From Sphagnum compactum (Eukaryota; Bryophyta; Sphagnopsida; Sphagnales), in assembly GCA_965153455.1 (NCBI GenBank), contig OZ234497.1:5270001-5334000 (forward strand): a stretch of 64,000 nt of DNA, in the 5' to 3' direction. The stretch's first letter is position 1; every line of letters starts with the position of its first letter. The translations under genes were made by a program, and so were the position numbers. Shown here piece after piece: positions 42,161 to 53,870 of the stretch. The notes beneath the pieces are model-generated. The model saw nothing but the letters and a program-made list of their open reading frames with translations, was not told where the DNA came from and ran no database searches.

Positions 42161-42445
42161 TGTCGCCTTCTTTTGTGATGTCAATCACGATCATTGTTTT
42201 CTCCATCCTAATCATGGTTGTTGTCTTCTTTTGTGTTTTTGACCATGATCATTACTTTCTCTTGTGCTCTTGGAACTATTGTTGATCATTATTGTCGCCT
42301 TCTTTTGTGATGTCGATCATGAACGTTGTTTTCTCCATCCTAATCATGGTTGTTGTCTTCTTTTGTGTTTTTGACCATGATCATTTACTTTCTCTTGTGC
42401 TCTTGGAACTATTGTTGATCATTGTTGTCACCTTCTTTTGTGTTC
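42161..42445. repeat. 132-bp tandem duplication
   Basis: TGTCGCCTTCTTTTGTGATG occurs at 42161 and 42293, and a truncated third start (TGTCACCTTCTTTTGTG) at 42426. The two full units differ at only a few places. The unit contains nested TCTTTTGTG words, suggesting an older shorter repeat. Confidence 0.85.
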
Positions 42446-42574
42446 CTAATCATGTGACACTTGCAAGTGTTGAAGGAAAAAAAAACACTCCTGCGAGTAA
42501 TTTTGATTCTCTTCTGTGTATTTGTGGCAGGGCACTAAACACTCCCTAACGAGCTCTGTCCAACGCTGGTTTTG

Positions 42575-42905
42575 CTTCTCTTTTTGCACACCTTTTTTGG
42601 CCTTGCACAGTTCTGCAAAGAAACCATGCAACCCAGTTTTCAATGTTCTTCAGTTCTTCAAGAAAAGGAAAGAGCATTCTCTGTGCATGTTCTTCGTTCC
42701 ACTTGTCTTTTTGCACACCTTTTTTGCCCTTGCACAATTCTGCAAGAAACCATGCAACCCAATTTTCAATGTTCTTCAGTTCTTCAAAAAAAAGTGAAGA
42801 GAATGTCTGTGCATGTTCTTCATTACCAATGTTCTGCATGAACGTCTTGCATCATGGCACACTTCATTACCATTGTACTGCATGAACATCTTGCATCACA
42901 GTGCA
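42575..42905. repeat. Two adjacent tandem duplications (about 127 bp and 44 bp)
   Basis: The first unit contains TTTTTGCACACC, AAACCATGCAACCCA and TTTTCAATGTTCTTCAG, with starts at 42581 and 42708. The second contains CTTCATTACCAwTG, CTGCATGAAC and TCTTGCATCA, with starts near 42818 and 42862. On the minus strand the first pair reads as two copies of a peptide with ELKNIENWVAWFL, but an indel breaks the frame after the second copy. Confidence 0.8.
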
Positions 42906-42968
42906 GGGATTGAACACCAATCCTTCCCGGCAGGAAGTGTGGCACTAAGCACTGGCATACCATCAGGA
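42899..42968 (-). mobile_element. tRNA-like SINE head fragment
   Basis: On the minus strand GGTATGCCAGTGCTTAGTGC (42963-42944) resembles a Pol III A-box region and GGTGTTCAATCCCTGC (42917-42902) a B box. The spacing is tRNA-like, but no intact cloverleaf can be drawn. The tandem repeats to the left would then form its body. Confidence 0.35.
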
Positions 42969-44840
42969 AATGAGGAAAGGAGTTCAATATGCTGTCAACA
43001 AGTTATTCAATATTGAACAATTTTTTTCACAAAAAGTTACAGCAGAATTTGGGCTTGCTCTTGGTATTATTTGAAAGCCATTCATGAGTAGGATGGCACA
43101 GGCTATACTACTAACTGAAATCCCTACTAAAGAATGAACCATGAAACAGTTGCATATATTGGTAAGATTTTGATACCAAAAAGTACACCACCCCTAGGGG
43201 CATATGATTGCATTTTGCATCTAAAAGGATGCACCAGTATTGTCCTCCATTTTGTAGATAGCACTAGGCGCTTGCATAGGTCATACAACAGCAATTCACA
43301 CCTTTGAATAGACACTAAATATTGAATGAACAGCTCATCGTCGAAGCTAAAATGGAACAGGTGCTTTGCAAGCTAGCTTCGAGAGAAAATCGTTGAATGC
43401 AATGATTGTATTGAACATGTTAAGGTAACCAAGGAAACCATCAAACTAGCCCAAGCATATTTGAGAGCCACAGTTGGCATAGCAAATAAACAAACTGGCA
43501 ACCAAGGTAATCGACCTCAAGGAACAACTGTCTGACATTAAATGTCAACACCATAAGAATTAAAAAAGGATGAAGTTGGAAGAGAAATCATGCACCAAAA
43601 TCACTACTAAGCTAAATCAAAAATCTCATTTCACAAGGCCATCATATAGCTAGATGAGGCAAAGATATGACACCCTTGAAAAGTCAAAGATGTGCAACAA
43701 CAAAACCATTTAACACCTTTATAACTAGATTTAACATTTGGAAAATGGGTTGGCATAGACCCCAGCAACCTCACCAAGATGGTATGCTGACACATCTTGC
43801 TCTTGAACATCAACACAAGCCACAAGGCACAAATAAGAGATCATGAATGAATATAAAGTTAAATTTCAAATTAGCCAGCCATCACATCAGACAACCAAAG
43901 CAAGCTACTCAGGACTAAGCTCCAAGTTCTGCAACCTCATTAGATGTGTTAGTAGTGGGAAGCAAGCTCCTTCCTCAGAATTAGAAGATAAATTGAAATG
44001 ACCTCCAAGACACCCAAATTGAATGAAAAAAACTTTAATAATGCTACCTTAACCTTGGAAGTCTTTGAGCCATATCTAAAAGCTTATGGGTGCCTTCAGA
44101 ATCATAAGTACAACCCTCCAAAGGGTGATAGCCATGGGAATAAACTTACCTTTGAGTATCACAGAGGTAATCCTATTCATGAAACCCAACAGTTCTTGAT
44201 ATACTCCATGTTGAGACTGAGTGAGTCAATCCAACCACCTTAAAAAAAGGGACTAAATTGGACCTAACTGTCCACTAATTTTGGACCACTAGCAAGGCTG
44301 GACAACTTGGTTGCGAAATGATGGTGCAGAACAATTTCCAACCCACAAAACAGATCCAAGCCTTAGTATGAGTTGTAGACCTTCTAGGGTGCTGCTTGGT
44401 TTATGCAATAGAAATAGCATAAAGAGGGCAGTATAAAACTCCTTGTGGACACTGGAGAAAAGAAGACATTTCATCATCTTCACCTATCTGCAACAGGACT
44501 CCACTGAAAGATCACAAATCATTTGAGTAGTAAATAAATTCAAACTCATTTACCTGAAAGCAACCACAATTGTGTCTGTGACTATGTGACAGTTAAGAAT
44601 AACTGTACCAAAAACACTTTACCTGTCTGGTCACGAGGAAAACATCTGAATATGAACAATGCACAATCAGATCCTGTATTCCAGGCATAACAGGCCTACA
44701 GTGACCAACAAGGAATAGACCGAGAGAGACAGCTCCTAGGGCGGACTCTCCCATTTCGTGCACTGATGAATAGGTTCAAGACTGCTTGTCTTGATGTCAT
44801 AAAGGGACACTATAGTAAAAAGACAACCTAGGTTCCTATC
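42969..44840. other. Intergenic DNA downstream of the F-box gene
   Basis: Less AT-rich than the flanking desert. No gene or transposon domain could be supported. It may contain old retrotransposon sequence, but no recognisable gag or pol motif remains. Confidence 0.4.
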
Positions 44841-46732
44841 TTACTCATCCGCAGAGAGCTCGGAATCAGAAGGCGAGATGTGTGATGCCATACCATGAAG
44901 GTGGCCATTCACACACACAAAATACTCTACATTGTCTTCATAAGCACCCAGTCTCTTTACTGCACTTGGAGGCACCAGCTTTGCATCAGTCATACTCCAT
45001 ACCTGCATGTTGAAGGAACACATGATCAGGCAAAATGCACCCATTGCATTGTTGCAACCTCTAATAGAGATACTAGTGTGCCAGTAGCCCAGCAGAAGTA
45101 CTTATTAATGACCTCAAGAAAGTCTCTGACTGGCCTGGTAGGTATACCCCCACTGTGGTGACTTTACAACCATATGGAACTGCTCTGTATGAATGAGTCA
45201 AACCTAAAGATTTCTTGACGATTCACATCCAGCTACAACACACTATAGCATTAGAACACAGAGAACAGTTCTGTGGTTCACTGCTAATTGGACAAAGCAC
45301 ATCAAAGTGGCTGTTGCAAAAGATCTTGCTTTCCGAGCTTACAGACCACTATGGAACATTGATACCATAGTTCAAGAATTGAATCTTAAATCTTAACATT
45401 AAAACTGGTTGTACATTGAATTATCAAGCAATGTTGTGAACAGTCAGCATGAATTGCGATAGTAAAAAAACTAATTACCCCACTCACAGATGGAGACACT
45501 TATCCCTATTGGAATCAGGTCTTCTTTGAAATGAATGAAAATACTTTGGATATCCATGGAAAGGAACCCCCTTACCTGAATCATGCCAGGTATCAGAATC
45601 ATACTCTCACATCCTAGTCTGGTTGGTCAGCTACTCTATGGAATATGTTTAACAGAGTTGTGACAAACAGAATGTAGTTATATGGGTATACTGCACTAAC
45701 ATTAATCTGTTGATGCATCATCCAGTCTTTCCAGAATTATCTACCCACGCACCTGCACCTGCACCTGCACCTGCTCAGTCTGCTGGATATAGAGGTACCT
45801 TGAGGTAGAAAAATGCAAAACCAGCTCACTAAGGACAGGAAACAAAATGCAGGTTTTTACTTTTCTGGTGTAAAAAAGATGACACGCAACCACAAGAGCA
45901 AGGTCACAGTATGGCGGTAATCAAAGAAAAGAGAGGACATTATTTCAGAGGACATTGGATGGAGTTTCAAAGCCTGGTTTGAACTTGGCAGAATCAACCT
46001 GGGAATGGAATGGCAAGGAATGACCGAGAAAAAAGGAGAGGAGACATGGAAGAAATGCAAGCAAAGGATCAACCATACCTTATCACGACAAAATGGGCAC
46101 AGCTCATCCTCCTCCAGCTTGGCACCCCTTTCCATGAGCATTCGTCGTGTCCTGGAAGTCCCAAATGAGCTGAAGATCCCACGGTATAATACCAAGTCGT
46201 CGTCATCGCCATTATCCAAGTGCTCACAGATTTTGGAAATATACAAAATGTCTGCCTGGCATTGTGGAATGAGGAACCACTTCCCTGAAGTTTTTGAAAA
46301 CCTTGTCTTCCACACAAAATGGCCAGGGATTGTCTTTGATATGAAATGCGCGCTAGCATGGCAGCCAGGGCAATAGAACATGAGCTTCCCTAGTGGCTCC
46401 CAGCCTCCAGGTATGGTTCCATCTCTCCCACCACTCAGAAGATGGCCCACCATCTTTGGCGCTCGTGAGAGACAAAACTCTTTCCAAACCACTCTTTTCA
46501 TAATATCCGCCCATCTTTTGCAAACCTGGGCTGATGTGCATAGCAGAAATGGGTTCCAGTTTGCTGCTCTTAACACCAACAGCAGCATTTTCTCATCAAG
46601 TAGCCCTGGTCCTGGACTCATGACATCCAACACCTCTGGCACCCTCTGTCGCTGCTGTCTGGACAGCATGATGAATGATCTCTTTGCCAACATTAAGGAA
46701 TTCTCTTCCTGTAGAGCAATCATCCCCATCAT
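44841..46732 (-). CDS. EID1-like F-box protein (EDL family)
   Basis: EID1 and EDL proteins are F-box subunits of SCF ubiquitin ligases; in Arabidopsis they affect phytochrome A signalling (EID1) and ABA or flowering responses (EDL3). Two exons, 46732-46079 and 45002-44841, phase 0, give 271 residues. The F-box-like helices cover about residues 45-95 (LLDEKMLLLVLRAANWNPFL, CKRWADIMKRVVWKEFCLSR). The family core follows: GGWEPLGKLMFYCPGC, PGHFVWKTRFSKTSGKWFL, CEHLDNGDDDDLVLYRGIF, then CPFCRDK, with the intron there, then VWSMTDAKLVPPSAVKRLG and VEYFVCVNGHLHG. The CPGC and CPFC pairs look like metal ligands, as in the family. An in-frame TGA lies upstream of the chosen first ATG, so the start is well supported. 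The 1.08-kb intron is noteworthy, since I recall the flowering-plant homologues as mostly intronless. Confidence 0.93.
45749..45774. repeat. (GCACCT)n hexanucleotide repeat in the F-box gene intron
   Basis: Four GCACCT units plus a partial one. Each contains CACCTG, an E-box-like word. It lies inside the single intron. Confidence 0.85.
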
Positions 46733-47992
46733 CACAAACTCTCTGAAGAATAACAGAATTAAATAGTTCCATGAATTTCAGACATAGCAGATTTGCTGTT
46801 AGGATAAACCTAATTTTCTGAAAACCCTCCCATCCCCTGCAAAACCATTCTGAACCAAACTTTGCACTGATCCTAGCTTCTCAGAACACCTTGGCTCTCT
46901 TAAACAAAAACCGCAACAAACAATCCAGCTCCAAATTGTTCTCTGTAGGCTTTTTGGCTGCTGGTTTTTTCTTCATTCTCTGCAACAAGAATCTTCTCCC
47001 CCCCCCAAACAAAAAAACAACTTTCCCCAAAGCAGCCTATGGTTCTCACGCTTCCAAGCAACTAAAAACTGCAACTACAATATATTCTTGCTCTTGTGTT
47101 GCCTTCTTCTCCCCCCCCCCCCAAGAGACTTGTAACTCGTTCATTGACCAAGTTGTGAAGAACATTACCTGGAACAACAAAGAATTAGGGTTCGTTGCCA
47201 CCGATAGTACACAAAAGGAAAATGCCCAGGTTTTGGAATCCAGAAACAGGACTGCCACGAGCACAATTAGACTTCTTGTTGTTCTTCTGTCTGTTGAGAA
47301 ACTTGAGAAACTCTTGCTTTAATTTGCAAAGTTCTAGCAATCATGAAGAGAGGAGGAAGAAAAACCCTCAAAGAGAAAACCAGGAGCCAACTGCTGCTGC
47401 TGCTGCTGCTGCTGATGTTGTTGTTGTTGGCCTTTCAGAGCGTAAAACTATGCACAGCTAGATGACTGCACAAAACCTATCAGAGAAAAACAAAAAGGAA
47501 GGATGCTGTTCCTGCTCTTTAGACCTAAACCATGTCTCCTGCATTGCTCCACCTGGTGGGTGGAGCTGGACACTTCAGAAAAAAAGACCCCCCAAAAACA
47601 AACAACAATACCAACAATCTGCCCAAATCCCCCAACAACACAGCAAGAAAACAAACAAACAAACAAACAAAAGGGTGGGTGGCAAGGAAAACAAAACAGG
47701 AGGAGAGATGATGAATCAACAAACCAAACAGAAAAGCTTTCTCTCTCTCTCTCTCTCTCTTCATCAGCAAAGGTGAACCAGGAACAGAAACCTTGACCCT
47801 ACTACAGAAATCACACAAAATTGCTGCTCTTGTTTTGCTCTCGTGTTATGTGAGAGTGTGTTTTGTCGCACTTCACTTGGGTTTCCAAACTCCTCTCTTT
47901 TTTCCTTTTATTTTTTTCACCCTTTTTTCAAAGCAAGCATCACACCACCAACACTACCTCTGGTGGCCCACTTCTTCATTTACTAGCCTAAT
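46733..47992. other. 5' flank of the F-box gene with many simple repeats
   Basis: No further gene is supported. Simple repeats cluster here: C runs near 46999 and 47111-47122, CTG/GTT trinucleotides at 47391-47429, AAAC units at 47649-47670 and a CT run at 47740-47760. Such clustering is common in plant 5' UTR and promoter regions; the leftward F-box gene is the likely owner. Confidence 0.55.
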
Positions 47993-48430
47993 GGTGCATT
48001 CACACTTGAAGTTAAGTGCATGTTAAATGGAAAATCTAGGTGGCATCCTAGGTGGCACCCAAATGTTAAATGGGCCATAGCTTAATGTTAAGTTGAATGC
48101 CCAACTTAACATAAAATTTTCATGCCAACTGAATTTAAGTCCTAAATGACTAGCATGGTGTTAGGGGACCTCAACACTAAAGTCCCTAACACCAAGTGTG
48201 AATGCACCTTCAAGGTGCATTCATACTTGGCGTTAGGAACTCTCTAGGGTTGAGTCCCGTAACACCATGCAAGCCATTTAGGACTTAAATCTAGTTGCCA
48301 TGAAAATTTTATGTTAAGTTGGGCATTCAACTTTAACATTGAGCTATGGCCCATTTAACATTTGGGTGCCACTTAGGATGCCACCTAGATTTTCATTTAA
48401 CACCGACTTAACATGAAGTGTGAATGCACC
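47993..48430. mobile_element. 438-bp palindromic foldback (two inverted MITE units)
   Basis: Unit 47993-48208 starts GGTGCATTCACACTTG and ends CCAAGTGTGAATGCACC, so it has its own 16-17-bp inverted ends. Unit 48214-48430 is the same sequence in reverse orientation after a 5-bp spacer. The arms match over nearly the whole 216 bases with scattered differences. No coding capacity is seen. This is a foldback arrangement of a small DNA transposon. Confidence 0.9.
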
Positions 48431-48507
48431 ATAATTATATGAGAAGCCAAATTTTTTTTTCATTTATTACCCTAATTTTTAACATTTCTCTACACTCTTT
48501 GACTAGG

Positions 48508-48575
48508 CCTAGGTACCTACCTACCTACCTAACTACCTACTATGGTATTTACGTACCTACCTATCTAAATACCAT
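48508..48575. repeat. (CTAC)n simple repeat
   Basis: Runs of CTAC/ACCT units, partly interrupted, between the foldback and the third MITE copy. Confidence 0.75.
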
Positions 48576-48585
48576 ACAAATAGTG

Positions 48586-48800
48586 TATTTCACGCTCAAT
48601 GTTAAGTCGATGTTTAAATGAAAATCTAGGTGGCATCATCCTAGGTGGCACCCAAGGTTCAATGCGCCATACCTTAATGGTCCGTGAATGTTAAGCTTAA
48701 CATAAAATTTTCATGGTAACTAGGTTTAAGTCCTAAATGGCTAGCATGGTGTTAGGTGACTTAACCCCCTAGAGTCCCTAACACCAAGTGTGAATGCTCT
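48586..48800. mobile_element. Third copy of the same MITE unit
   Basis: About 215 bases match unit 47993-48208 in the same orientation, including GAAAATCTAGGTGGCATC, AACATAAAATTTTCATGG and CCTAACACCAAGTGTGAATG. The left inverted end is decayed. Confidence 0.85.
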
Positions 48801-50237
48801 TTAAGTATCTAAGTCATTTTAAGCTAGCTAACCCTAAACCTTTTACTACCTAGCCCCAATTTATTTATCCACCCATTTTTTATGTTTTATTTTTTATTTT
48901 TTGCATTGTCGAGCAGGTGGTATTTTATTTTTGATAATAACCGCCCGTTCTGGTTTTTTTAATATTTTGGAATCATTTCCACCTAGTCCTTTAAGACTGA
49001 GAGGGATCTTATGCCTATAAGTAGGGGTGAGATCCCTAGCCCCGAAGTCTTAAGGACTATGTGTAGTAAGATTAGAGGGATATTCAAAGACATAAGGTGC
49101 CCTCCATATACACTAGGAAACTTTTTTTTGGCACCTTACTAGCACGGTTCAATTCTGCTTGTTCTCTCGGAACAAAATTAATTAATTTTTATGTATGCAA
49201 AAAAATTTAATTAACAACATTTAATTAACCCTTTGACAATTATTAAGAAACCGTAGTACCTTTACCATTCTGACAATAATTTAATTATTTTCAATAAAAT
49301 GCTGATTTTTAATTTTTCAAAAATTAGCTCTCCACAATGCCATAAGTTCTAAATTTTATATTGTTGTTTTATTGTACATGGTCATTTCATTTAATTCTGA
49401 GTCTAAAATGGCCAGGTCAGGTCTTTGAAAGTGCTGAAATTTTACGAAATAATTCTTATTATTGTTATTGCGGGAGTGAAAATCAAATAAATAAATAAAT
49501 AAATAAATATTTGGCAAAAATATGAAGGAATGGTAAAGGCACTAGGGTAGTGATGTTTCTAACAATGTTATCTATCTATGAAGGAAGGAAGTTTGTTTTG
49601 TTTTGTAGTTATGAGATCCACCAAACCGGGATGCTTTAGATGGCATTCTTGGTGTCTTTGGAAAGCTCTCGACAAGGAGGGGGTGCATGGGCTTGATTCC
49701 ATGATGTTTGGACTTGTGGTGCAAAAGTTCTTGAATGATTTTCTTCATTGAAAATTAAATTAAATCATAGCTAAAAATTTCAGAGGAATGGGAATGTGCC
49801 TTTGTTGTTTGTTGTAGGAAAGATCTTGATGAGCAGGATTTAATGGAATTTATTTGGTAAGATTTGGATTCAGAATGTGGGAGATATTGATTTTTAAGTG
49901 ATTTCTGCTGTTGAAAATTCAAATAAATTCCCAAAAAAAATCAGGTTTTGGAAGGAAAAATCAGTTGAGAATGTGATAACACTTGAAGAAGGCTTACCAT
50001 TCAATTCAAGTACGATTTTCCTTTCAAATTTGGCTGTTCAAAAAACTGATACATACATTGCAAAAACAATGTTCACATGTTGAGTTTCCCTATTTTGGTA
50101 TGGGTTCACACTTGGGCCAACGGCAAAGGCCACACTAATAATCGTAGAAATTATTATATATTGTAAAGGACTTCGTGAAGCTTTCCCTTTGACAGCTTGA
50201 TTATTTATTTATTTATTGATTCGAGATATCCTTAAAG
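48801..50237. other. AT-rich DNA with one copy of a dispersed old repeat (about 49590-50130)
   Basis: No gene is supported. An (AAAT)n run lies at 49483-49508. The stretch 49590-50130 shares ordered words with 61340-62200: GATGCTTyA, TTGGTGTyktTGGAAA, GTTGkAAATTCAA, TTTGGAAGGAAAAAT and GTTCACACTTGGGyCAA. The matches are diverged but collinear. Confidence 0.5.
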
Positions 50238-50405
50238 TCAGGAAAAGACAGGGTCAGTACCCCGAGTTTGACCATACACAGGGTGAGATTCAAAAAAAAA
50301 AACCTGCAAAAAAGTACATTAGCATTCAACGGAGGGTGAAACTCAGAAAACCATCAATTTTTTTGATGGTTGCCTGAGTTTCACCCTGTCTTTCTTTTTT
50401 CCTGA
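50238..50405. mobile_element. 168-bp hairpin element with nested inverted repeats
   Basis: The outer ends TCAGGAAAAGACAGGGT (50238-50254) and ACCCTGTCTTTC...TTTCCTGA (50383-50405) are inverted copies. The inner arms 50333-50357 (starting AGGGTGAAACTCAG) and 50363-50387 pair over 25 bases with two mismatches around a T-rich loop. A diverged extra copy (CAGGGTGAGATTC) lies at 50279-50291. It is non-coding and compact, consistent with a MITE or foldback. Confidence 0.7.
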
Positions 50406-50827
50406 GCGCCTCCACCACTACTACAACATAGATTTTCACTACTCCTGCCTGTACAGCTCTACTATAATTCCGCTCTAACCTTGTGCATTAAATGCTGCTG
50501 AGATTCAGCATTTCGCACTGAGTTTTAGCATTTCATACTGAGATTTAATAAAATTTCCATACTTTGCAGATACCACTAAAACAGGAGTTAGAGAGTGAAG
50601 GACAAGGTGAAGAGAGGGTGACTTTACCGATATCTTTATGATTATCTTTATTATTATCATGATTTTTAGGAAGGCTAAGGCACCCATTGACGGCATTATG
50701 TCTGTAGGTTCCTCATATCCAAGGGGCCCATCCATTATGAGCTGTGTTCTGGGGCTGGGTCCCCTTTGGAATAATTTTTTTCAGGTTCATTCCTCAAGGC
50801 TGTACCTACGGTCCTATTTGCTCATTT

Positions 50828-50850
50828 GGGATGTGTGTGTGTGTGTGTAT
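50828..50850. repeat. (GT)n microsatellite
   Basis: A short GT run, followed by related TGTGTGTGTATACA at 50880-50893 and by CA/TA-rich sequence to 50955. Confidence 0.8.
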
Positions 50851-51026
50851 ACAAATGGCTCATTCGGGAGTTGTGTTATGTGTGTGTGTATACATATCGC
50901 TCATTTGAGTATAATGTATGTGGTTATATACACATACACATACTCACATACATATACCCTCATACGGGCTTTGTGGTGTGGACTCTCAAGTTCTCGGATC
51001 AATCACACAGACGGTTTTTCCCCTTG

Positions 51027-51109
51027 CATTGTTGTCTTGTATTGCAACTTGCAAAACACTTTACAGACATTGTTGTCTTGTATTGCAACTTGCAAAACAC
51101 TTTACAGAC
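51027..51109. repeat. 41-bp perfect tandem duplication
   Basis: CATTGTTGTCTTGTATTGCA occurs at 51027 and 51068. The two units are identical by eye, so the duplication is recent. An (AAT)n run follows at 51203-51227. Confidence 0.9.
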
Positions 51110-51239
51110 GGGATGGAAGGAGAGTACAAATTCTGCTTTCATTTTATTATTATTTTTTATTTTATTTTTAATTAAAATAATTATTATTCTGGTTGCTGCA
51201 CAAAATAATAATAATAATAATAATAATTAACAGAGTATG

Positions 51240-52849
51240 AAATGACCTAGTCTTTTTTTAAGTGAGTTGCTGTGGAGAAAAGTGTACAAGTTGATGAAAG
51301 TTAACCTTCAATTAGTTTTAGGGTTTAAGGTTTTGGATTACCATGGGTCCATTTTCCAAGGCCAGGCTGAACTGAAGCAGTGCAGCACCTTCAAAGGTAC
51401 CTTCACCTTCAAAGTTAAAGCCCGAGGATGAGATGAGGTCAAGAGGCCAAGTGCAAGCCTGATTTTGGTAATGCTCTCACCTATGGGCTTCGATGCAATT
51501 GTACAAATCAATGGCAACCTTGAGAGAAGAGAGGGTTTATGTTGTTCATTAAACCTGGTGTGAAAGCATAATGCTTTTGCTCACGGGGTGAAAGAGGAAA
51601 TGTTACATGTTATAATGTGCCCTTCATACACACTAAGTATTTCTAAGAGGTTTTCACAATGGTGTATTGGAACTCATTGTTGGCACACACAAAGTGATCT
51701 CGTGTTTTTTAAAGAAATTTAGTGATGAGTCTTTATTTTTAAAAGTTAAATTCTCATTCCTATTTATTTATTTATTTATTTATTTGTTTATTGTTGTTCC
51801 TAGCATAAATTATCAAGTCGCCTAAGTTTATTTAGGCCCAACCATCATCCTATGGTGATATTCCTTCCATCCTATCCTTTTTTTGGGAAGCACAAAATGC
51901 GAACCTTTTGCTCCACAAAATGATTAAAAAACAATTTGCATGGTGTGCTTGGCCCCTATGACCAAGGAATAACTAAGGCTATCCATATGAATCGTCATCA
52001 ATATTGTCCACAATGTTGCATCTTGCAACTTATTCAACTATACGAGGCTTAAGGTCCAGCCTCACCTAGTGGTAGTACCAAATTTAGAATGGTGTTTAGG
52101 ATGATAAAAATAGATTGTCATTCACACCTATGATGCTACCTAACATAAAGTCTTACATGGTGTATGACATGGCATTAGTGTTAACTTGGTGCTAAATCTA
52201 GTGATAATTAATAATGAATCTTCAAAAAATGTACATTGTTTTTAATTTAATATTACACAAACTCTCAAAATTGGAGCCATTAATTCAATGCTAGTGCCTC
52301 CTTGACTATGTCTCTTCATTCATCTCTGGTCAAGCCTTTGTTTTGCTTCAAACACAACCTCTACAATAGTAAATGTTTTGACACGAGCACAAAGTGCCTC
52401 AAAACACATCTCTCTCCCTCCACAATGCACTATAATCCAATGGATCTTACAAACATCATTACAATACTTCATTATATCTCTTCACGTGAAATGAATTCTA
52501 TGTTTTGCATTCAATTATAAAGTTCCATATCCAACTTATATACTCATTATAGCAAAGCTTACCTATCTACAAATAATGTGTAGAAAAGTTTAAATTGTCT
52601 CCTTCAATTATCATGAATAGTAAACAATCCACATGACGAAACATTTACATACTTGAAACTAAGACAAGTTTACATTCAGAAACTTGAATCAAATGAATGT
52701 TAACATAGGATTGAATACCTCCATGTAAGCTATAATGTTCATGTTAAATAAGCTTTGAGTGACGTTATGCATCAATGTTCACCTCTAGGTTGCAACAATG
52801 TTGTTCCTCTGAAAATCATTGGCCTTGAATGGGAACCTCATATTGATGT
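51240..52849. other. AT-rich intergenic DNA
   Basis: No gene was seen. A TTTA run lies near 51760-51790. Confidence 0.5.
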
Positions 52850-53870
52850 AATCCACTTGCATCAACAACTTGCATGGGTTCATTCGAAATCACCCATATG
52901 AATTCTTCAACATCCACATTTTTCCTCCCAATTATCATACTTGTCAAGCAAACAACAAGCAATAGACACAATAAATACAATAGCTATGTACAATTCAATC
53001 TTTCTAAAGGCTCTTTGAATGTTTATTTCATTATAATAAATCTATTTTTTATGGTCGTTCTTACATTTGCAATTGTACAAGAGTTCCAAAATGAATGACA
53101 TTTTCCATCCACTTTGTGCAATATCATGAGTTAAGGAAACAATCTATAACCCTTATCCCCAAACAGATAAAATGACACTTCATCTTGTGAAACTATAATC
53201 ATATCAAAAAGTCCTTCATGCAATGCATAATAATACAACACAAACTTCCTCAACACTTGAAATTTTTTCACACTCCTAAAAAATTCTCATGCATACACAT
53301 TCATAAAACTTTTTTTGGGTTGTTAACCATTATCTTAACAACAATATTATAGTTTCCAACCTTGTGATAATAGTAATCTTCATAAAAAAGACCATATGGT
53401 TTTGCAATGGAAATTTGAATGACATCAATAGCACCCATTATGCTTGGCATGCCACACCAATTCTTGAAATCCATCATCACAACTTGCATCTTATCACCCA
53501 CATGCCACATTATGACTATTTTTTTTAACGACATATTTGATCACCACATCATTGTTTTCTAAAGTGAAAAAGCTATAATGAAACTCCCAATAACAAAAAG
53601 TTCGCCACAAATCAATATATTTACACCATGTGCAAGCTTACAAATTGCACAAGAAACTTTGATTTCAACATGAATCACCTTTCTATATTTTGTGTCATGC
53701 TTTGAAATCAAATGCATCACATGGTTGTAAATGTCCAAAAAAATGTCTTTCATCATTTGAAACTATTAAATCCATTCTACTATTTACATATTTCTCAACA
53801 AAAAATGATAAAATCACATAATCAACCAAGGTTTCACCTAATGCTCAAGCTCTTCACCAATTTTTAACAA
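52850..53870 (-). pseudogene. PIF/Harbinger-type transposase, decayed
   Basis: Harbinger transposases are DDE enzymes related to HARBI1. On the minus strand, in order: VKPW and frames resembling the helix-turn-helix region, DIFLDIYNHVMHLISKHDTK then KLAHGVNILICGELFVIG (53756-53559), FKNWCGMPSIMGAID with EDYYYHKVGNYNIV (53460-53301, holding the first catalytic Asp), ALHEGLFDMIIVSQDE and FGDKGYRLF (53240-53130, second Asp), then IIGRKNVDVEEFIWVISNEP (about 52930-52870). The conserved GTH after GAID is lost. Stops and frameshifts separate the blocks, so the copy is inactive. Element ends and a 3-bp target duplication were not found. Confidence 0.82.

Noticed and set aside
42292-42885. Open frames over the tandem repeats
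   Set aside because: The unit lengths are not multiples of three and frames shift between copies, so coding is not conserved.
45857-46078. Extension of the F-box reading frame past CPFCRDK
   Set aside because: The frame runs on only as intron. Family alignment continues exactly at VWSMTDAKLVPPS after a GT-AG junction to 45002.
47993-48430. A precise target duplication around the foldback
   Set aside because: TAAT-like bases occur on both sides, but such words are too common in this AT-rich DNA to be trusted.
50638-51230. 177- and 134-codon plus-strand frames
   Set aside because: They run through GT/AAT microsatellites and a perfect duplication, with low-complexity products.
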